NCBI GenBank assembly: GCA_031216915.1
Contig: CM062297.1
Location: forward strand, 833,667,337-833,731,336
DNA length: 64,000 bases
Reading direction: 5' to 3'
Source of the DNA: Pictodentalium vernedei
Lineage: Eukaryota > Mollusca > Scaphopoda > Dentaliida > Dentaliidae
Position numbers and translations under genes: made by a program. The notes below the pieces were generated by a model. That model was not told the DNA's origin. It did not search any database and saw nothing but the letters and a program-made list of their open reading frames with translations. Positions 10,070 to 21,225 of this stretch are shown piece by piece. How positions within the stretch are numbered: position 1 is the first letter of the stretch; the number at the start of each line of letters is the position of its first letter.

Positions 10070-10237
10070 GGCATTTTTTTCATTTTTTGTCTAAAAAGCA
10101 TAGCTCATTCCAATGAGGTGTCATAACATGTTTTTAAGACAAAAATGAAAAAATAATGAAAAGTAATTGGCGATTTTTTAGAATAGCGCTGGCCAGTTTC
10201 AGCCGTTAAGTTGGGTAAAGGATTAAACAAGATATAA
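10070..10237. mobile_element. truncated piggyBac-like hairpin MITE
   Basis: Half of the hairpin MITE family that is complete at 35160-35402 and 48680-48921: TTTTTGTCTAAAAAGCATAG, CATTCCAATGAGGTGTCAT, AATAGCGCTGGCCAG and a terminal GGGTAAAGGATTAA. The left TIR is missing. Confidence 0.55.
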
Positions 10238-10896
10238 TAGACTAAATACTCAGGTTAACTGTAGAATACAGCAAAGTGTCCAAATCCCCTTCATTTGAAA
10301 ACTCATTTTATAAATTGAGTAATTTTCGCTGTCAAAGTGATTATTCAATTGGACAGGGTTCCAACGCATTTTCTTTTGCCGAAATATGTATTGTGGCTGA
10401 CAAACTTTTCTTTCTTGGCAATGGCACACCTGTGTACCATATTTATGTTGGGGGCTGCTGAAGGGATACAAGTACTAAATATGTGAGTTGTGCAAAGGGG
10501 TCCAGGAAGCATCCTCTCCCAGGGTAATTTGTTTGTGTGTACAGGAGACAAATTGGCAGTTGGTTGGTCAATCGGTCAGTCGATTAGTCAATCTGTTGAA
10601 ACTTCTGGAACACACTTCTACATTTCATCACTTATTGCTTTGTTCAGCATGAAGTGTCGATATGCATCGCATAAATTTGCAGCTAGGCATTAGCAAGTTT
10701 GTCACCTTGAATTCTATTATAATTGTAAAAGATGGACAAATCTTGGTGAATGAACAACTTCCTTATTTCTTAAGATGCTTTGAAACTTGATATCCTTGAA
10801 CGACAAGTGCAGATTTGCATACTGTGTATTTGCCACGGCTCAATTCAGGCATCACAGAGTTCCTGTCCTTGAATTCCATTTTAATAGTGTGGGAAT
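10238..10896. other. intergenic or intronic DNA, no gene recognised
   Basis: A/T-rich sequence with only short random frames; no exon of a recognised protein and no obvious repeat boundary. It probably lies in an upstream intron of SPCS3 (inference). Confidence 0.4.
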
Positions 10897-12237
10897 ATTT
10901 TTATACTGTACCAATGACCCAGACATAGCTGGTGCTAACTCTTAAAATATAGGGCCAAACACAAATTTTGCCCCCCAATCCCCAAAATTTGCATCTAAAA
11001 CTAAAGAAAACATGTCCTGAAAGGCCCTCCACACTTCGCCCCTACTGCGCATGCGCAGTGTCAAGGACGTTCCGAAATTGGCGCCATTAATCATTCTAAG
11101 TTTGGCCCTTCATCAGTTAACATCTGACTAATCTTTGTGCTTTTAAATCTCAGTTTAAATGATGCCAGACACATAAATATTAGTGAAATGGTGATTCTAA
11201 GGAGGATAGAGAAGGAGGAGAGGAAAAGAATGTGTGACAGAATATTATCAGGGCTGTAACTTAAATTTTTTTAATGAAATTATGTTAAGTTACCTATTTT
11301 CAAGGCAGCAGCCATTTTGTTGTCATTCTGATTATTTAGTTACACTGTTTTTACAAGTGTTTTCCTCTCTCCCTGTCCTTTAAGTTCCCCCTTGCTATTC
11401 TCCCATGCTTTTGGCATAGTTTCTGTAATTATTATTACTAAAATTTCTTGGGAGTTTTAGCTGAATAACAGAATGAATTCTGTTCTTTCCCCATGTTTAC
11501 GTCTTCACCTACGGGTGGTTAGGCGTTGTGTTCTGCATCTACCATCTGATGTTCTGCAGTTTCTTCCCTGGAAGTCTCTGTTTTGCATCAGATAGTGTAT
11601 TTTTGGTAACTGATTTCGGGCCTGGGTGCCTGGAGTCTTATTTTAGTGTTTTTACACTCATTGTTTACATTTACAACAGCCCTCTGTGTGAGGGGGGGAT
11701 TTCTAAAAAATAATATCTTTATGTTATTTTAATCATAACTAGATACATTATTATTGTTCGTAAGTGTTGAATAAATTATTTAAAATATTTTTAAAATTTT
11801 TGTCCACACTTAGGCTTGGGATCCATTGGGGCTCAACGTTACTTTTCAGAAACTTGGGCTGTTCTGAAAAAATATTTTTTCAAAATATTTTGATTTCAAT
11901 TATTTTTTCTATATTAATGGATCATATTATTATTATGTATTTTGATTGCCAGGGGTTAGTGCGAGTACCAGGACTTGTTTTCTTTTCACATTGAAAGGAT
12001 ATTGATCAATTGTTTTAAGAGGAAGTCTTCCTCTGACTTTATTATCATTCTATATGTGGTCAGTGTACTCGCATTAACTCCTGTTCTGTATCGTATGATT
12101 TCGATGACAATATGGGAAGCGTATGTCACGGTATGTTGTTGGGGATTTGGACACTCCGGTCCTTTCCCCGCAGGGTCACTCTACTTTATCAATTTCTATT
12201 TCAGACGATCAAGATTAGGGTGATGTATCTGTGATGT

Positions 12238-13510
12238 CTTCCAACAGTGTGCCTCCGTCGTCACAATTAATGAAGGGCTAGCGGAAAAGTGCTCATGTTA
12301 TACGCCAATTGCCTAAGAGGACCCTAGTAGGTTCGACGGCCTTTGACGTCCGCTAGCTCGCCCGGTGTAGCGTCCATTCACCGAATGGTTCGGCAGCCGG
12401 GTTCGTCCGTTGCGGTCTAGAAGGAATTTTGGGGTGATGCGAGCACTATAAAATTAACTTAATGCACACCCAGTGACGGCGGATCGGAGGGAGAACGGAG
12501 GAAGCCTTTTAGTCTGGTTCATAGCTCGTTCCGGTCCATCCGGACGGCAAGCGAGAGAGGCCCCTCTCTCGTTCAACAACATCTGGCCCCAGATGTTGTG
12601 GTACAAAATGTGTCGCTAGCGGAGCATACGTCCGTCGCTCGGGACGCTCTGTTGTATAGGCAGTCCGCTGAGACTGCTAAGGCTTCCTCTTCTCGTCAGC
12701 GCACACGACCGCACCTTGGCTGCGTGACCGCCGATATATTACCAGCTTCGACGATCAAGGATTCTTCGGCGACCAGGTCACACCATCCGGCAGCCAGGGA
12801 TTCGAGACCGATGGACTCCGGACGTTCGCATAGGAAAAGTATGCGGGAGCCATCTGATGCGGAGCTGCCCTCGGCGAAGCAGCGATAGACTGCGCCTCCG
12901 CAGGTCTCGACGCCGGACATTCTTGTGCACATAGCACAGCTTATCGCAGCATCCCAGCAGCCGACAGAAACGGTGTCGGATCGAGAATTATCCGACAGCG
13001 CTGGGTCGGTAGCCGGGGACTCGAGGCCTGCAGACTCCGGACGTTCGCATAGGAAGTGTGCGGGAGTCAACGTACACGGAGCTTCCGGCGGCAATGCATC
13101 GTAAGTCCGCTACTGCACAGGCCTCGGGAACGGACGTGCTTTCCTTAATAGCACAGTTTATCGCAGCATCCCAGCATCAACTGAATCTGTCGCATATATT
13201 TTATCCGACGATGCTGGGTCGGGACGCTCCGCGGAAGCGGGTACGGACGTCCGAAAGTTTCATCCGGTCCGACGGGATACCGAAAGGGATTCGGAGGATT
13301 TCAAGCTTTCCCTTTCGGAACAACATATGCTGCGATGCCGGATAAGAAACTGATAGCGTCGGTGGACTTAGAAATTTTTGGTTCGGTTCAGGGACATCGT
13401 CCCTCAGTTCCGACATAGTCCAATAATGTCACACAAACTTTCGAATTATTGAACGACGCTATATATATTATTATTTTATGCTTGTTATCCAAGCATTTCT
13501 GGTTTCTTGT
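12238..13510 (+). repeat. gag N-terminal segment, first copy of internal duplication (copy 2)
   Basis: Runs from GTGCCTCCGTCGTCAC to TTTCTGGTTTCTTGTTC, the span that encodes roughly residues 90-440 of ORF1 in copy B (59530 to about 58475). It resembles copy B more closely than the second version does, for example in the stretch around ATTCACCGAATGGTTCGGCA. A further partial internal repeat (CTCCGGACGTTCGCATAGGA) occurs at about 12820 and 13036. Confidence 0.75.
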
Positions 13511-14510
13511 TCGAAGAGTTATGGAGATGTCTTTCAAAATTGTGCCTCTGTCGTCATAGTTAATGAAGAGTTAGCGGCAATAAGTGCTCATGGAATATGT
13601 CTATCGCTTACGGAGTGACATTCGCTAGCTCACCCGGTGTAGCGTACATTCATCGAATGGTTCGGCTGCCGGGTTCGTCCGTTGCGGTCTAGGAAGGAGA
13701 TTTGGTTGATGCGAGCACTTTAATTTCTTTAGTACTCACCCAGTGACGGCAGATTGAGGACAGATCGGAGGAAGCCAACAACATAGGGGACCGCATGTTG
13801 TGGTTCAGATATTTTACATTCGGAGCATATGTCCGTTGCTCGGGACGCTCCGTTATATTGACAGTCCGAGAGACTGTCTTTAATGCTTCCTCATCCTCAC
13901 AGCAGGGCACACGACCGCACATTGGCTACGTGACCTCGAGTATCCGATCAGTTTCGGCATTCAGTGATTCCACGGCGAATAGGTCGCGCCATCCGGTAGC
14001 CAAGGGACACGAGGCCTATACACTCCGTTCGCTCGCATATTGGAAGTATGCACGGGGTAACGATCACGGTGCTTCCAGCGGCAATGCATCGTAAGACCGC
14101 TTCTCCTCAGGCCTCAGTGACGGACGTGCTATCCGAGTTAGCACAGTTGTTTCGCAGCATCCCAGCAATTGACAGTTTCTCGGTCGAATCAGGAATTATC
14201 CGACGGCGCTGGGTCGGTGCGGTCCGCGGTTGCATCAGCTACGGACGACCGAACGCTTTATAGGGTCCGACAGGATGGCGAAAGGGATTCGAAAGATTTC
14301 GAGTTTTCCCTTTAGTAGTATCGGAAGATGCCTTTCATATCTTCTGGCATTTCTTCCAGTGATTATTTTTCGGACTTCATTGCTGCGATCTTGGATAAGA
14401 GACTTATAGCGTCATTGGACTCGGATTTTTCGGTCGGTACAGGGACATTGTCCCTGACTTACCGACGCAGTCCAATATTGTCATTACAACATGTGTTTTA
14501 TTTTTCGACG

Positions 14511-14543
<33 letters not shown>

Positions 14544-14577
14544 AGCCTGCTACTAAGCATGATAGTTTAGTTTCTTG
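13511..14577 (+). repeat. gag N-terminal segment, second copy of internal duplication (copy 2)
   Basis: Repeats the same gag span in diverged form and ends again in GTTTCTTGTCCGC. Contains a (TA)n run at about 14515-14541 just before the end. The same second version opens copy 1 at the window start. Confidence 0.75.
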
Positions 14578-17523
14578 TCCGCGTTGCTCATTTCTGCCAT
14601 TTTATCATTTTTACAAATAGTTTATTTTGGCAGAGCAGGGCATACCGAGAGTTCATATGCGTCTAGACGGTGTGATTAAAGACTGCATATATTCTTTTTC
14701 GCCGTTTATGTCTTTTCCAATTTCAATGTTGGGAACGACATTATGTATAGTAGACTTCACTTAGACGCTTTATTATACGTAATCCGCCTTACTGAGGCGT
14801 TATCATTACGTCTTCAAGAAAAGATTTACGGGATATTATTCTCAATGTAATTTCTTTTGAGGGCAGTAGTTTGTTCACGTATAACTCTGCCCTTCAGTGG
14901 CTGATTGGAGTTGGTTAGACGTGACGCAGCCCTAGTTACATCCACACGCGGGGATAGTAAGGTTAAGAACTCTCTCAGAGTCGCTTCGTTCTCGGAGGAG
15001 CTTCTCTTCGACGGCAACTTTCCGGCAATCCATGAATTGCTCGATTTATACAATCTCTTGTCTATCTAGTGTTACAAGAGATTCAGACTGGGGCAAACAT
15101 TCGGTGGCTGACTCAGAGAGTGCCGCCGCAGTTGCCGGACCCGAGTGTGGCTGTTATGACGGTTGCCAGTCAAACAGATTGAGATATATACTGATCCCTA
15201 CGGATTCGAAGTGCCAGGGTCTTTGTGTTCCGCAGTCTTTTGGCTATCAGTTTAACTTCCGCGGAATAATGTTTTTTAGGCTTGCTTTATGTCATTGCAT
15301 GAACATTATTCAGAAACGCATGCCCAAATTCCTGTCCTTTAATTCGACAGTAGTGGCGTATCTCCGGAACCAGGGAGGCACTCTTTCGTTTCCGTTATTC
15401 AATTTAATGGAAAGAATCCGTCTGTTGGTTATAGTACACCAAGTTCAGTTTTGGTCCGTCATATTCCGGGTCGTCTGATTGTTTTATCGGACTCCCGTTC
15501 TCTTACGGGTCGCTTGTTGCTGTCAGAATGGACTCTCAACAAACAAGTATTCAATCAGATTTGCTATCTATGGGAGCGCCCAATGATGATTTATTTATGA
15601 CACAGCTTGCTAATCAATTGCAGACGTATGTGTTGGCTTGTCCAGATCTCTGAGCTAATAGTGTTAACGCTCTATTGATCTATAGGACGGAATGATAGGA
15701 TACGCGTATCCTCCGGCGCTGTTGTTTTAGCAGGTATTGCTAAAATAAACAACCACTATACATTTCTGTTGATAGCATCTCTATCTTCACAGAGATCATG
15801 AGTAATTTACTCTCTTGTCTACTGTGGGTCTTAACGTGAAATCTTCCTCTATGTGAGGATCTTTTTTCACTGGGTAAATCGTGTCATCTTTATCACAACC
15901 AGCAAGGTCGCAACCTTCATGTATTCCGTTGTATGGTCCGTATTGCATTGTAAGCACTGTACTGGACGAGCTTTGGACACGATTTCTTACTATAGGAGAT
16001 CCTCTTCTTCGCTATTCTATGCGACTAAGTGGAGGCTCTTCCGTCGTGGTGTAGGGATCATTATGTTCATATTGTTGATCCCTCCATACTACTCATTGCT
16101 ATTTTTTAGTATACTTGTTTCACAAGATCTACTGCAGCCTATTATTATTTAGGTTATAGGTTTATGTTACCTCATACCTATGCACTCTACGATAGTTTAC
16201 AATTGAGTCTTTTGTCTCTTTATCTAAGTCAGTTAGTAACTTTTTGATAAATAGACTTAGAATCTTTAGATTAAATTCCTATACGGATTTTAACTTCGGT
16301 TCTTAATTAGCTAAGTAATCATTTGAGCCTCAGGAAACAGTAGTTTTCAATTCTGACCTTTTAGACAGTAATTCTGTTGGTTTCTCTTTTACTGTAGAGT
16401 CAGTGAGTTTCATGCACTATCGATTGATGATTTTCACTTTCTTAGTTTCGGAATCAATACTTCCGTTACTATTTAGGTTGGATTGTTGCATAAGAGTTAG
16501 GCTCCTATTATCCGGAACCTATTATTTTAAGGTCCTTCCGTCTTCGTATGGGCATAGGCCTTTACTCTTTCCGGGTACAGTTTATGTATTTATAAACAGA
16601 TTTCTGTTTATTACTATGGGCGTAAGCTTCTTCTGTCTTTGATGTCTAGTAGAAGGACGTTACGCTCCATTTTATTGTTAATGGATTCTATTAACTATCG
16701 GTACTGCTTATAGTATATCATTGACTTAGCAGTTGTGCTTAAGATTTCGGCTCATGAAGTAAGAGTTCTTCTACTTCTTGTGCTTACATTAATAGTGTCG
16801 CTATTATAGATTTTTGAAGGCCGCTCATTGCGCTCAGCCATCCACATTCATGAATTTTATCTCAGAAATATCGAGTCCATTTCTGGAGGCCTCTATTCTT
16901 AGGTCTATTATCTACTGCTCAGAATGTCATTCACTTAACAGTTGCTACTATAGCTAGGTAGGCTGTCTGTTTCGGCAGTGTCTCCGTTCGGCTGCCCTCT
17001 TCGCTCTGGGCTATTTGACCCAGGGCAAGAAAAAGGGGGGGGGGGGGAGGGTGTTCCCTTGGGTCACCTGTTTTACTATGAAAACAAGGGGATACCTCCT
17101 CCGGAGTTAGTAATTCTGAGCTGTTATTGGGATGGTTGTTTAGTGAGAAGTTTAGGTTTTTAAAATTCATTCAAGTCTTAGTTTTTAAAGTATAGCTTTT
17201 GAATATTGCATATGTCAACGGACATGATTATGCAATCCTCAGACATTTTTAGGAGTATAAGAGTCCCTATTCTCTAGACTTACTTTATTTATTGGCTTAC
17301 TTTAAAAATTATTAGTATAAGGATTATATTGGATATTTATAGAGTATATGGATGTATGAAGCTCAATTTTGGAAGGTGTTGTATCTTTCTAATTTAACAT
17401 AAAATAAGAAAGATACATGTAAGGCCTATTACTTCTTTTCCCTACAGGGGATGACTCTATTTTATTTTATTGAGCGTATTCCATTTTGCTCTATGTCCTT
17501 GGCCCTCCAGCCTTTTTACTATT

Positions 17524-17612
17524 CAGCTATGTCTGGGTCATTGGTACAGTATAAAAATGTTAAAAAATTTATAGTAATTTATATATTTTTTATACTTACC
17601 AATGACCCAGAC
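17524..17612 (+). repeat. DIRS internal complementary region (copy 2)
   Basis: Left arm CAGCTATGTCTGGG...CAGTATAAAAAT is complementary to 10897-10931 (including the family variant CATAGCTG), right arm to 17861-17914. It matches this copy's own termini, not those of copy B. Confidence 0.88.
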
Positions 17613-17914
17613 GGGGATGGCCCTCCCAGGAGTTGGGAACTCTTGCCTCCCCGCTGAGTACATAGCGCTTACCAGGCACTGGTTATTAGAATGATTAATG
17701 GCGCCAATTTCGGAACGTCCTTGACACTGCGCATGCGCAGTAGGGGCGAAGTGTGGAGGGCCTTTCAGGACATGTTTTCTTTAGTTTTAGATGCAAATTT
17801 TGGGAATTGGGGGGCAAAATTTGTGTTTGGCCCTATATTTTAAGAGTTAGCACCAGCTATGTCTGGGTCATTGGTAAGTATAAAAAATATATAAATTACT
17901 ATAAATTTTTTAAC

Positions 17915-18996
17915 ATCTTGTGGGATGACCTACTTCTACATGTCCTAAGATTTTGCTTTGAAACTTGGTATACTTGATCAACAGCAAGCCTTGTTTCCTA
18001 GTAAATGGTCATATCTGAGTTGATTGGCTATCTTCTGACAAGTGACCATTTTGGACCATAATTAATGGTGGCGATTTATCAAATACAGACTACTAATGAT
18101 GATATGGCCAAAAAGATCTGTTGTCGGTCTCGATTCATTTTCTTTTACAATTTCTTTTGAGAAGCCATTTTGGAAAAATGAATAGGATTCCTCCAGGATA
18201 TGTCCCACTGTCCATGTGTCCAGTTTGGTTTTTGGACTCTCACTCAACAATATTTTGACCTTTGATAATGAAACTTCACAGGTACACTGCCTAAGTGTAA
18301 GGGATGAGTCTGATCGATTTGGGGGGGGGGGGGGGGGGGGGGGGGTCGAAGGTAAAGGTTACAGGATATTTCTCACTGTCTGTGCATCCATACATCCTAT
18401 TTGGTTTCTGGTGTCTCACTTGAGAATGCTTTGGCCTAGGATCATGAAATTTCATATGTACACTGCCTAGGGGAAAAGGATGAGCATTTTTGATTTCAGG
18501 GCCAGAGATCAGTATCACAAAATGCTTTCAGTTGCCCATGTGTCTATTTGTCCTATTTGGTTTCTGCACTCGCATTTGACAACCAGTCGTTTGGCATAGG
18601 ATCATGAAACTTCAAAGGAGCACTACCGTGGGGGAAGGATTGAATCCTATCAATCAATAGGGGGGGGGGGGGGGGGGCAAAGGTCAAGGACACAGGATGC
18701 TACCCACTCTCTTTCCATCCCTCCATCGACTTGATTTCTGGACTGTTAATTTGACAGTGCTTTGGCCTAGGATCATGTAAGCACTACACTGCATGGGGAC
18801 AGGAGTGAACCTAAACATTTTCCATGCTGTGACTCGAGAACCCTTGGACTAGGATCACCCCGATGGTGGTCACCACCACAAAGGTATCTAGTTTTTATTA
18901 AAAATGCATTATGGTTCAAATTTTTAAACTAAATTCAACAATGTAAAAGTTAAAGGCTTTACAATTTCTTGTAATCATAAATCTTTTTTTTTTCAG
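17915..18996. repeat. diverged pearl-like tandem repeats with poly-G runs (intron)
   Basis: About four imperfect units of roughly 170 bp carrying TTTGG(T/C)TTCTGGA-, CTTTGGCCTAGGATCATGAA- and ACACTGCC-like blocks. Two long G runs (about 18321-18345 and 18661-18677) interrupt equivalent positions of the unit. No terminal hairpin is recognised. The last ~150 bp lead into a polypyrimidine tract and the SPCS3 splice acceptor at 18991-18996. Confidence 0.55.
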
Positions 18997-19112
18997 ACAT
19001 TGAACCAGGTGGTTGTGTGGGACAAAATAATCTTACGTGGTGAAAATTCATATTTAGACTTCAAAAATGCAAACACAAAATACTATTTCTGGGATTATGG
19101 AAATGGATTAAA
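18997..19112 (+). CDS. SPCS3: SPCS3 (signal peptidase complex subunit 3), penultimate coding exon
   Basis: 116 nt exon bounded by a polypyrimidine-AG acceptor (T10CAG ending at 18996) and a consensus donor (AA|GTAAGT at 19113). Phase 0 at the start, phase 2 at the end. It encodes [17 protein letters not shown], then [21 protein letters not shown], which I recognise as the lumenal segment of SPC22/23 (animal proteins read LNQVVLWDKIVLRG..., ...DGNGLKGN). SPCS3 is a single-pass type II ER membrane protein, a non-catalytic subunit of the signal peptidase complex. This exon covers about residues 98-137 of the usual ~180. The upstream exons (signal anchor, N-terminal lumenal part) were not found in the window and should lie upstream of position 1. 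Confidence 0.9.
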
Positions 19113-19506
19113 GTAAGTTGGAGGATCATTTTTTTGCAATCTTCATTATATTAAGAGATATGAAGAAAATGTTCCTAGTTTGTTCGATTCTAAATGATAC
19201 ATGCACAGAAAATCTACAGCTTCAGAAAATCTTCGGATGTTTAAACTCTTTCTTGCTAATATTTTATTTAATATTTCATAATGTCAATCAAAATTACTAA
19301 GAGCAGTCTAGAGTGGATTGTATGCAGGTCCTGGAATGCTAGGAATATCCTTGAATTTAAAAACTGGATTTCAAGGCCCTTGAAAACCCTTGAAATTCAG
19401 GTTTAATGCTAAAAATGTGCGAAAACACTGGAAAAAGTTAATTACTGGGTCTGTTTCTGGCATTCCTGTTCCCACTCTTCTATTAACCCCACTGTGTAAA
19501 CATCCT

Positions 19507-19757
19507 GATAACCCTTTACCCAACGCAGACGATTTCAAAATTCATTATTTTAAATACCATTTTTATTAATTTTTAAAAAAAATTTCAACAAAACCATATC
19601 ATGTGACCCCTCTTTGGAACGAGCTCAATGAGCTCGTTCCAAAGAGGGGTCACATGATATGGTTTTGTTGAAATTTTTTTAAAAATAATATTTTTCAGCA
19701 GCTGTATTTGAATATTACTTGGGCGGATGCCGGCGATTCGTTGGGTAAGGGGTAAAA
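19507..19757. mobile_element. piggyBac-like hairpin MITE, subfamily 2
   Basis: AACCCTTTACCCAACGCAGACGA ... CGATTCGTTGGGTAAGGGGT terminal inverted repeats around a long palindrome, with ATATCATGTGACCCCTC arms and a GAGCTCAATGAGCTC centre at about 19624-19640. The TTAA target duplication is eroded. Same subfamily as 49761-50009. Confidence 0.65.
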
Positions 19758-19827
19758 ATCCAACCACTGATTGGTGGTTTTTGGCAGTTGAGCTGTAAAT
19801 GCTAACTTTTCACCAATCAGATTTTGT

Positions 19828-20775
19828 TAGCTCTGCTGACTTTAGCTCCGCTGACAAAGTCAGCAGAGCTTTTCTTATACTGATTCGTCCGTCTGTCCAT
19901 CCGTCCGTCGTCAACATTTTATTTGTCCGAGCCATAATTTCTAAACCACTGAATATTTTTCCACCAAACTTCATAACAATTTGTATTATCAATAGACGGT
20001 GTGTCATCGTCTGTCCATCCGTCCGTCCGTCGTCAACATTTTATTTGTCCGAAATTCCGTCCGTCCGTCGTCAACATTTTATTTGTCCGAGCCATAATTT
20101 CTAAACCGCTGAATATTTTTCCACCAAACTTCATAACAATATGTATTATCAATAGACGGTGTGTCATCAATTATTCTGCGGTCTGTAAATCCACAGGGTC
20201 AAGGTCACAGGTCACAGGATCAAGAAAATCTTAAGATATTTTTTATATTTGTTTGTCCAAGCCATAATTTCTGAACCGCTGAATATTTTTGTAAACCCAC
20301 AGGGTCAAGGTCACAGGATCAAGAAAATCTTAGATATTTTATGATATTTGTTTGTCCGAGCCATAATTTCTGAACCGCTGAATATTTTTACACCAAACTT
20401 CATAACAATATTTATTATCAAAAGACGGTGTGTCATCAATTATTCTCAAAAGACGGTGTGTCATCAATTATTCTACGGTCTGTAAACCCACAGGGTCAAG
20501 GTCACAGGATCAAGAAAATCTTAGATTATTCTACGGTCTGTAAACCCACAGGGTCAAGGTCACAGGATCAAGAAAATCTTAGATATTTTATGATATTTGT
20601 TTGTCCAGCCATAATTTCTAAACTGCTGAATATTTTTACACCAAACTTCATAACAATACGTATTATCCAGAGCTTTTCTGATACTGATTCGTCCGTCATC
20701 CGTCTGTCCGTCCGTCCGTCCGTCCGTCGTCAACATTTTATTTGTCCGAGCCATAATTTCTAAACCGCTGAATAT
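19828..20775 (-). mobile_element. pearl/Helitron-like element with scrambled tandem core, truncated by DIRS copy 4
   Basis: On the minus strand the 3' end is a hairpin AGCTCTGCTGACTTTGTCAG...AGCT followed by AA, preceded by (GGAC)n stretches. The core is an irregular series of blocks: (GTCC)n-GTCGTCAACATTTTATTTG, AACCGCTGAATATTTTT-ACACCAAACTTCATAACAAT, AGACGGTGTGTCATCAATTATT, CCACAGGGTCAAGGTCACAGGATCAAGAAAATC. Blocks recur in different combinations rather than as a clean period. DIRS copy 4 begins within the core at 20776. Confidence 0.6.
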
Positions 20776-21225
20776 ATTTTTATACTGTACCAATGACCCA
20801 GACATAGCTGGTGCTAACTCTTAAAATATAGGGCCAAACACAAATTTTGCCCCCCAATCCCCAAAATTTGCATCTAAAACCAAAGAAAACATGTCCTGAA
20901 TGGCCCTCCACACTTCACCTCTACTGCGCATGCGCAGTGTCAAGGACGTCCCGAAATTGGCGCCATTAATCATTCTAAGTTGGCCCTTCATCAGTTAACA
21001 TCTGACTGATCTTTGTGCTTGTAAATCTCAGTTTAAATGATGCCAGACACATAAATATTAGTGAAATGGTGATTCTAAGGAGGATAGAGAAGGAGGAGAG
21101 GAAAAATGTGTGACAGAATATTATCAGGGCTGTAACTTAAAATTTTTTAATGAAATTATGTTAAGTTACCTATTTTCGAGGCAGCAGCTATTTTGTTGTC
21201 ATTCTGGTTATTTAGTTACACTGAT
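20776..21225 (+). mobile_element. DIRS copy 4, left end (interrupted by copy 3)
   Basis: Left ITR (ATTTTTATACTGTACC...) and ~250 bp of 5' leader, broken at TTAGTTACACTG by the left terminus of copy 3. The leader resumes at 25950 with TTTTCAGTGTTTTCC. In copy 2 the uninterrupted sequence is TTACACTGTTTTTACAAGTG, so the two pieces belong to one element. Confidence 0.85.

Larger units (their letters stand above)
10897..17914 (+). mobile_element. DIRS-type retrotransposon, RT-less degenerate copy 2 (full length)
   Basis: Both termini are present: left ATTTTTATACTGTACC (10897) and right TTTTTTAAC (17914), 7018 bp. Left ITR about 10897-11100, right ITR about 17689-17914. Order: 5' leader (11100-11970), gag start region with the remains of the Cys-rich motif (about 11985-12130), two tandem versions of the gag N-terminal half, gag middle (about 14630-15010), an abrupt junction at about 15015-15045 where the RT domain should be, RNase H/Dam-like remnants, YR remnants (about 15860-16920), poly-G (17034-17044), stem-loop (17381-17416) and ICR. 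No frame is intact, so it can move only in trans. Flanks (GGGAAT, ATCTTG) show no obvious target duplication, as expected for DIRS. Confidence 0.88.

Noticed and set aside
9262..10116. 284-codon open frame
   Set aside because: It is a translation of 156 bp tandem units with a period divisible by three; no start context, domain or splice evidence.
15032..15478. 148-codon frame in DIRS copy 2 (and similar ones at 29532, 23196, 1447)
   Set aside because: Degenerate RNase H region read in mixed frames; part of the RT-less pseudo-elements, not independent genes.
18291..18518. Proline-rich frame
   Set aside because: Poly-proline comes from the poly-G tract read on the other strand.
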